DNA of 64,000 bases, taken from positions 558,001 to 622,000 of the forward strand of contig JAECYW010000018.1 of NCBI GenBank assembly GCA_023014335.1, in the 5' to 3' direction. Below are positions 59,132-64,000 of the stretch, piece after piece. Both the position numbers and the translations under genes were made by a program. The notes beneath the pieces were generated by a model. It had not been told where the DNA came from and did not search any database. It worked only from the letters and a program-made list of their open reading frames with translations. The stretch comes from Galerina marginata. Lineage: Eukaryota; Basidiomycota; Agaricomycetes; Agaricales; Galerinaceae. The first letter of the stretch is position 1; the number at the start of each line of letters is the position of its first letter.

Positions 59132-60454
59132 TGCAAGGCCAAAGGGAAGCTATGAAGACGCAGGAATCTAAAAGCAGAAGATTAAGTACAATGACCGATT
59201 TATTCGGAGTCAATAAGAAGGGTAAGGTAATCAATCATTTTTTCTGACTTGTGGAAATACATGGGATTTCCTCTTACGCCACGCCTTTTTTTTGACTACA
59301 TACAAGCAGCCAGTGTTTCCTGTGCCGTCATTGGATCGGAGAAAATGTGAGCGTTTGTTCGCTCAAGTATATACTGAGCAACCAGAATATCCGGAGAAAT
59401 CTACAAATATTTGTGGGTGCAGGGTATGGTGCCTCGTGGCTCATTTAATCTCAGTCTGCTGCCTCCTCGTGTGCGTTCTGTGAGATTTGAAATTCGAAAC
59501 CCTGAAAATTTTTCTTAACTGCGTATAAAGTGCTTTTACCACTGTAAGTCCATCCGAAGGAAAACTACCGATCCCTTGCATCCATATTTTCATCAAATAA
59601 AGCGGCGGTGGTTAGATCGTGACTCGACTCTGATATTAGTGACTCAATCTCTCGGTTAAAGACCAATTAATTCCATATTTTCTGCAGACGATAGACAGAT
59701 CCCGCCGATTCGATTGACGCCAACAAAGAATGCGACAGGGACGGGAGGAGGAGGAGGAACGATGGGTGCTTCCATAAAGCATGAGTCATTCAATTCTTTA
59801 GAACAGGATGGCCGGGTTTCGATTTATAAGATCAATTCGGCAAATGTTATCATGGTGCGATTCTTGTGGTATCAGTCATAAATTTGTCACCTCCAAGACG
59901 AACAATTCCTCAAAAGGCAATTCAGCCTCGATTCAGGTTATGATTCGTGAGATAACACAGCATCCTGATTGCCTGAGATGGACTTTGGCTTGTTCTCTGT
60001 CCACGTACCCAGGATGGCTAATTTTAGTCATGGCGCAGGGTAAAAATCGGTCGGATGGTTCTATCGTGCTGTGAAATATGATTATGACTTCCTTATTTGC
60101 CTCCGTGGACAGCTCATGTACTTTGGTTGAGATTAAGGGGTAATGTCGGGCTGTGGAGTTTGTGCAGCGGGAGATAAGACAGTCTGGAGTTCCCAAGGAC
60201 GACTACCATCGCCGGGTGGAAAAAGTAGGTCCTTGAAATTACCCAATAAGTAACTTGATCTTCAGCGCTCATATCTTCAGATCCTGTGGATGACCTTGGT
60301 TTGGTCCAATTTAGGAATCAATAAAATACAAAACAAGTCATACGATGTACATGTAACCTGCCTCGAGGCCTGGAGCGAAACAGATTGATGCCCTTGAGTC
60401 AAGCACCCAAAGACAACAAATGTGGAATATACGCTGATTCCTGCTCGTTTTCGC
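59132..60454. other. Shared upstream region between divergent kinase 2 and small gene B
   Basis: About 1.3 kb, duplicated counterpart of 53538-54678 with indels. No separate gene seen. Confidence 0.6.
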
Positions 60455-60462
60455 ATAAATAG
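60455..60462 (+). promoter_or_regulatory. TATA-like box of small gene B
   Basis: ATAAATAG, 84 bp upstream of the ATG; conserved in position and sequence with small gene A. Confidence 0.6.
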
Positions 60463-60538
60463 AGGAGTAACCAATAGCTAGTTAACATCCTCGCACCTTC
60501 TCCCTAATTCACTCAAACAACTTCATTTCGCTACCAAC

Positions 60539-60976
60539 ATGAACCAAGTATGTATCCCATCGTCGCTCTGCTCTCCGTACACCAAGTCTCTAATCTATGT
60601 TGTCACGCTCGGCAGACAACCACTCGGACGCCCGACGTACGAAGTTGTACCTTCTTCTTCCTCTTCTGGACTTCTAACGTCCTCTAGGTAACTCGTCTTG
60701 CTTTTTGGCATAATGGCGTTCGATATGTCGGACTTTACAAGTCCTTTACCGAGTCCAAAAGAAGGGTAAGCTTCCTAACTTTCAGATAAGATTTTTCATC
60801 AACTCAATTCTTATCTGGTTAGGGGCCGCTGTACAGGGTAGTTTGCGCAGACGGTACCAGCTGCCAAATTCGAGGTGGGACGATCACCACGTAAGTGCTA
60901 GTAGTTGTTAAACTTGGCAATAGCTCATTAAAGTTATATTCAACGAAGCGATCCTGTCTCGGCTACATTCCCATGA
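60539..60976 (+). CDS. Small five-exon gene B, 67-residue protein of unknown function
   Basis: Exons 60539-60547, 60616-60636, 60688-60765, 60823-60890 and 60949-60976 (9, 21, 78, 68 and 28 nt); 67 residues, the same length as gene A even though exon 4 is three bases longer and exon 5 three shorter. Begins MNQTTTRTPD, then FWHNGVRYVGLYKSFTES, DGTSCQIRGGTITT and DPVSATFP. Roughly 60 percent identical to gene A by my count. The frame, phases and the GGxITT core are kept. The exon 3 acceptor used here, CTCTAG, is present in both copies; another acceptor closer to the conserved NG pair exists only in A. Function unknown. Confidence 0.65.
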
Positions 60977-61028
60977 GTTATTATTTCCGCTTCCTGGATG
61001 TAGTATCTGTGTTGCCTGAAATACTGTG

Positions 61029-61753
61029 TGTGAGGGTACAAGTACGATCTAACCTTTTCCGAGACGTATCTAACAATCCTCTCGCTTCTCCCTAGCTCAT
61101 CTTTGAACGTTCAACCGTTGTACTACCAATTCAGAATACCTTCTCGCAGACGCCCGACCGTCTCCACCTAGTTCAGCTTATGTAAAAACATGTCTAAGTT
61201 TCGAATCCATCAAATCGTTATCTTTAGCGCGCGCTTAACGATTTGTCCCTTACTTAAGTAAGCGTGAGACGGATAATTCCGAGAAAGTCCGGAATAACCG
61301 TTCAGTCGAAGACTTACCTCGAGAGACCTCAAGAATATTCCAGATTTCGAAGATTTCTGCCTGAATCTTCCTGAAGACTGTAGATTAGTTGCAACATTCC
61401 TTATACATATTTCTTAGGTATTTAAACACGAGTGCTTAGTGCTTTCGAATATCATACTTACTTTTACCCACTTTCAACTGCGTGAACACCGCGAGTCTTC
61501 GCCGTCTAATTAGCAACGCTCCAGAGCTGCTATTATACGAAGAATCAAGATCTAAACGTTAAGGTCTCGAACTAACGTTTATCTCTCTCGGAACTATTTC
61601 GCTTTCCGCGTCTCGACGAACCTCAAGACACTGAACCTTTCAACTCACTTTCATCCTCGTAAATACCTGTAAAATCGGTATTTATTCATATTGAACCAAT
61701 TCTTTTATATTCACAGGAATATACCAAAGTCTAACTACATACGTACTCTAACA
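61029..61753. mobile_element. Solo LTR with 5-bp target-site duplication
   Basis: A 725-bp insertion present downstream of small gene B but absent at the matching place near gene A. It starts TGTGAGGG and ends TCTAACA, so it has the TG..CA ends of LTRs, and is bounded by CTGTG at 61024-61028 and 61754-61758. The empty site near gene A (about 55260) carries CTGTG once, in ACTGTGAGACTCGG. It has no coding capacity, which fits an LTR left after recombination between the two ends of a retrotransposon. No second copy in the window. Confidence 0.8.
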
Positions 61754-61862
61754 CTGTGTGACTCGGAGACTCGGGAAATAGCAGGCGTATTATTGAGCTT
61801 CAAATCTACGATTTATTATATTGTTGTCTGTTAAGTACAAGATCCACCTAGTGCTGTCACCA

Positions 61863-61930
61863 TTGTGCATAATTTAACTCTAATGAGAGTCAAATCATTA
61901 TGCACACTGGGCTCTAGGTCAGAGGTCTGC
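61863..61930. repeat. Imperfect palindrome, inverted-repeat arm 1
   Basis: TTGTGCATAATTTAACTC then AATGAGAGTCAAATCATTATGCACA forms an imperfect palindrome of about 42 bp. The same segment plus about 20 further bases (GCTCTAGGTCAGA) recurs inverted at 63460-63545. Possible terminal repeats of a decayed DNA element. Confidence 0.5.
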
Positions 61931-63459
61931 TTTTAGTGGACGCTGCTGATTTGAAATATATGTCGTCCTGCTACTCCACATGGCCATGTGAGCAAATCTA
62001 TTATTATCGTGCATGGTTAACTTTCGATGGCTCTGGCTTTTCCGAATTGGGCCTATGAGAGGCGGCGCTTCCCGCCTAGCTGTCCCGATCTAGTTCAGTT
62101 GCTTGCTCGCTGGTGTCCCTACGAAGCATTCCTGCCATAAAAAGGAAAAAAATTGAGCTGCCGCATACCAAGGGGCTGAGGTGCGATTCGGGCTCGGAAG
62201 CTCAAACAGAAAACAAGGTTGGCTGGGGTCAAGGTACTGAGTACTGAGCAGGAGAGTTTAAATATCGTAAAAATCAAAATTGAATAAAATTTCAAATGGG
62301 AAAGGTGATTACTGAAAATATAATGGCGACAATACGAACAATGGAGTGTGGTGCATGGGGGAACCGACAAAAGCCGTCGTTGCTTAGCAGAGGCCTTTTG
62401 AAATCGCCCCCGGGAAGACGACGACGGGCAATGTGGCTGTGTCCGGCACGGAAGTAAGCGGTCGAGCGCCTATTGCGAGCGATTGCGCAGAATCAATGAA
62501 ATCCAGCGTTGGAACGTGAAGAGCGCGACGACGCCTATTACAAAGGATGATTTTATTTTTTATTTGACCCCCCCCCCCCCCCCCCTTGTGGGAATCACAG
62601 TGAGATAGTACGTTAGTCTGCCAGGCTTCGACTACTGTAGGGCACTTAGCAGGTGATCCTTCTACTTCGGCACTTGAGATGATTGTTTCATAAGATCTAA
62701 ACTGATTGATTGCAACGCCTTTGAAGTCAACAACAATTACTGGGTTGGTTATACATTCAGGACGAGCCTCACATCAATGAGACGGTTAGATAGGTTGACT
62801 GATCTCTCAGGATTGTTGTCGCTATCTCGACGCGCATTATCGTGCTTGTCAGAACAATCTTGCCTTTCTTTCAATGCAAAATTGAGGTCTGATTTATTCA
62901 ATACCGCCATACATTACTTTCAAGGCTTGAGCTCAGTTATTGAAGTATTGTTGTCGGATGAGTTTTAAACTATCTGTAAGGCTGGGTAAGTGCAAGTTAC
63001 GACTGGTATATGATCGGGTGACCATTCACTTTTCTACAAGAACTGTCATATCTGTCACGTCCGAGTCCACAGTATTTAATCTCAATGCGGATAAAGCAAC
63101 CTTAGAGCAAGTATTTATACTCGGGTAAAGGTGCATGAGCAGCCATCTGAGTTGTAGTCTGAGAACCGTGTGAGACGATGGTCGGGACAGTCGCATACAG
63201 GTCACATACCCCGGGATGAGGTGCGGCCCGAGTGGCCAAGCCAATTGTCGCCGTCGTCACGAACGATGACGGTGCGAATTGATCGCTGCTCCTCACGACA
63301 TCTCGAAAGTTTGATCTCCTATGTCCATTTGGACATGTTCCACACTTTTGGGAGCGGTTTCCGAAATGTTCTTCTCCATAAGGTCTTCTTGTAAATTTAT
63401 GCATAATTTATGCGACGCCTCCCATCTGAGCAGACTGCACAGCCTCCAACTCTCGCATT
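61931..63459. other. Region between inverted repeats, no gene recognised
   Basis: About 1.5 kb with only short open frames on both strands. Contains an 18-C homopolymer at 62568-62585. Could be the body of a decayed non-autonomous element, but no transposase-like sequence is visible. Confidence 0.4.
62568..62585 (+). repeat. Homopolymer tract of 18 C
   Basis: Uninterrupted run of 18 C following TATTTGA. Its length is unlikely to be exact in an assembly. Confidence 0.9.
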
Positions 63460-63545
63460 TTGCTTCGTCATGCATAATTCTGGCTTAGAGCATATTGTGT
63501 ATAATGGATTTACTCTCATTAGAATCAAATTATTCACAATAATAG
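63460..63545. repeat. Imperfect palindrome, inverted-repeat arm 2
   Basis: Reverse complement resembles arm 1: TTGTGAATAATTTGATTC then AATGAGAGTAAATCCATTAT, followed by GCTCTAAGCCAGA (arm 1: GCTCTAGGTCAGA). Confidence 0.5.
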
Positions 63546-63964
63546 GGACATTGCCTGCAAGATCACACGCAATGTTGTAAATGAACTGTCTGTTGACGAT
63601 TAGGTCAGAGTATATTAAAACCATGGCCGTTTATTTTTCGTAGTCTTGCGCCAGGCGGTCGTAAATGGTTCTTGATGCATATCTTTCTCCTGAAAATCGA
63701 GTCGAGACATACAGGAGGTATAACAGGCTGGAAAAATTTATTACCCATATGTTTGCGAGAGAATAGGCTAACGGAGAGCTCAATATTAAAGTCCATTGCA
63801 AGTTTTGAGCTCCGCAGCCTAGATAGTTTGAAGATCGTTAAATATCCCGCGACAGAACTGTAGACACAGAACTGTAGACAGCAATACAGTCAGAAGGATA
63901 TGCCGATTTGAGAGGAAAATTTACCAGACCGAAGCGAGGGATTTATTCATGAGTAAATTACAAG
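63546..63964. other. Intergenic region
   Basis: No gene recognised. Contains a short direct repeat CAGAACTGTAGACA, twice in tandem near 63855-63882. Confidence 0.4.
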
Positions 63965-64000
63965 AGTTCTTGGAGTTCCAAACCTCCATATAGTCGTCAT
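63965..64000 (-). pseudogene. Third kinase-like copy, partial, runs off the window
   Basis: The last bases (TTCCAAACCTCCATATAGTC and on) match the minus-strand kinase exon 2 at 53380-53400 and 58970-58992, which encodes DDDYMEVWKALE. Sequence to the left is unrelated to the rest of the kinase, so this copy lacks the C-terminal part. More of it should lie beyond the window. Confidence 0.7.

Larger units (their letters stand above)
57800..60976. repeat. Duplicated kinase/small-gene unit, copy 2
   Basis: Kinase copy 2, its upstream region and small gene B, matching unit 1 at 52200-55400 in order and orientation. The right flank is interrupted by a solo LTR at 61029-61753. Confidence 0.85.

Noticed and set aside
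60690..60715. Loss of the exon 3 acceptor in small gene B, as the site that aligns with TTTCAAG in gene A reads TTTTTGG.
   Set aside because: A CTCTAG acceptor upstream is present in both copies and yields in-phase exons of equal length, so the downstream site was probably never used.
1..64000. tRNA, rRNA, riboswitch or operon-type signals.
   Set aside because: None recognised on reading both strands; bacterial-type signals are not expected in this genome. A tRNAscan-SE/Infernal run would settle it.

Overview
The window is nuclear DNA of a filamentous basidiomycete, almost certainly an Agaricomycete. Genes are cut by many short introns (about 45-100 bp, GT..AG). The families are typical of mushrooms: tandem BTB and F-box-like proteins, class I hydrophobins, multi-helix membrane proteins, cytochrome P450, MFS transporters and an expanded protein-kinase family. 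Most genes were reconstructed by joining exons by hand and checking that splice phases agree. No rRNA, tRNA or CRISPR array was recognised.

Layout. 0.2-8.3 kb: three BTB/POZ genes interleaved with two F-box-like genes, built partly by a tandem segmental duplication that left a BTB 3' remnant. 8.5-17.4 kb: a multi-helix membrane protein, an MFS transporter and a Sec14-like lipid-transfer protein. 18.9-19.5 kb: an array of four palindrome pairs that can fold into hairpins. 20.1-26.4 kb: a co-oriented trio of cytochrome P450, zinc-type dehydrogenase/reductase and UbiA-type prenyltransferase, which looks like a small biosynthetic cluster. 28.9-36.1 kb: another membrane protein, a second MFS transporter and a secreted GH24-type lysozyme. 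37-44.4 kb: GLO3-type ArfGAP, a GNAT acetyltransferase and UBC1-type E2. 45.6-51.4 kb: two class I hydrophobins in tandem, a 2OG-Fe(II) oxygenase-like protein and a membrane protein. 52.2-64 kb: a duplicated unit, each copy with a kinase gene on the minus strand and a tiny five-exon gene on the plus strand that encodes 67 residues. The second copy carries a solo LTR just downstream, and a third kinase copy begins at the right edge.

The tiny paired gene is the best candidate for something undescribed. It is too short and too finely split to be seen as an open frame, yet both copies keep the reading frame, length, exon phases and a TATA-like box while their sequences have diverged.

About thirteen single-base insertions break otherwise well-preserved genes, against one apparent deletion. 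This strong bias points to uncorrected long-read assembly errors more than to decay, but it needs read-level checking. Large intergenic stretches (9.8-13.1, 26.4-28.9, 30.7-32.8, 38.8-40.4, 41.0-43.6 and 55.2-57.8 kb) hold nothing I can firmly name.
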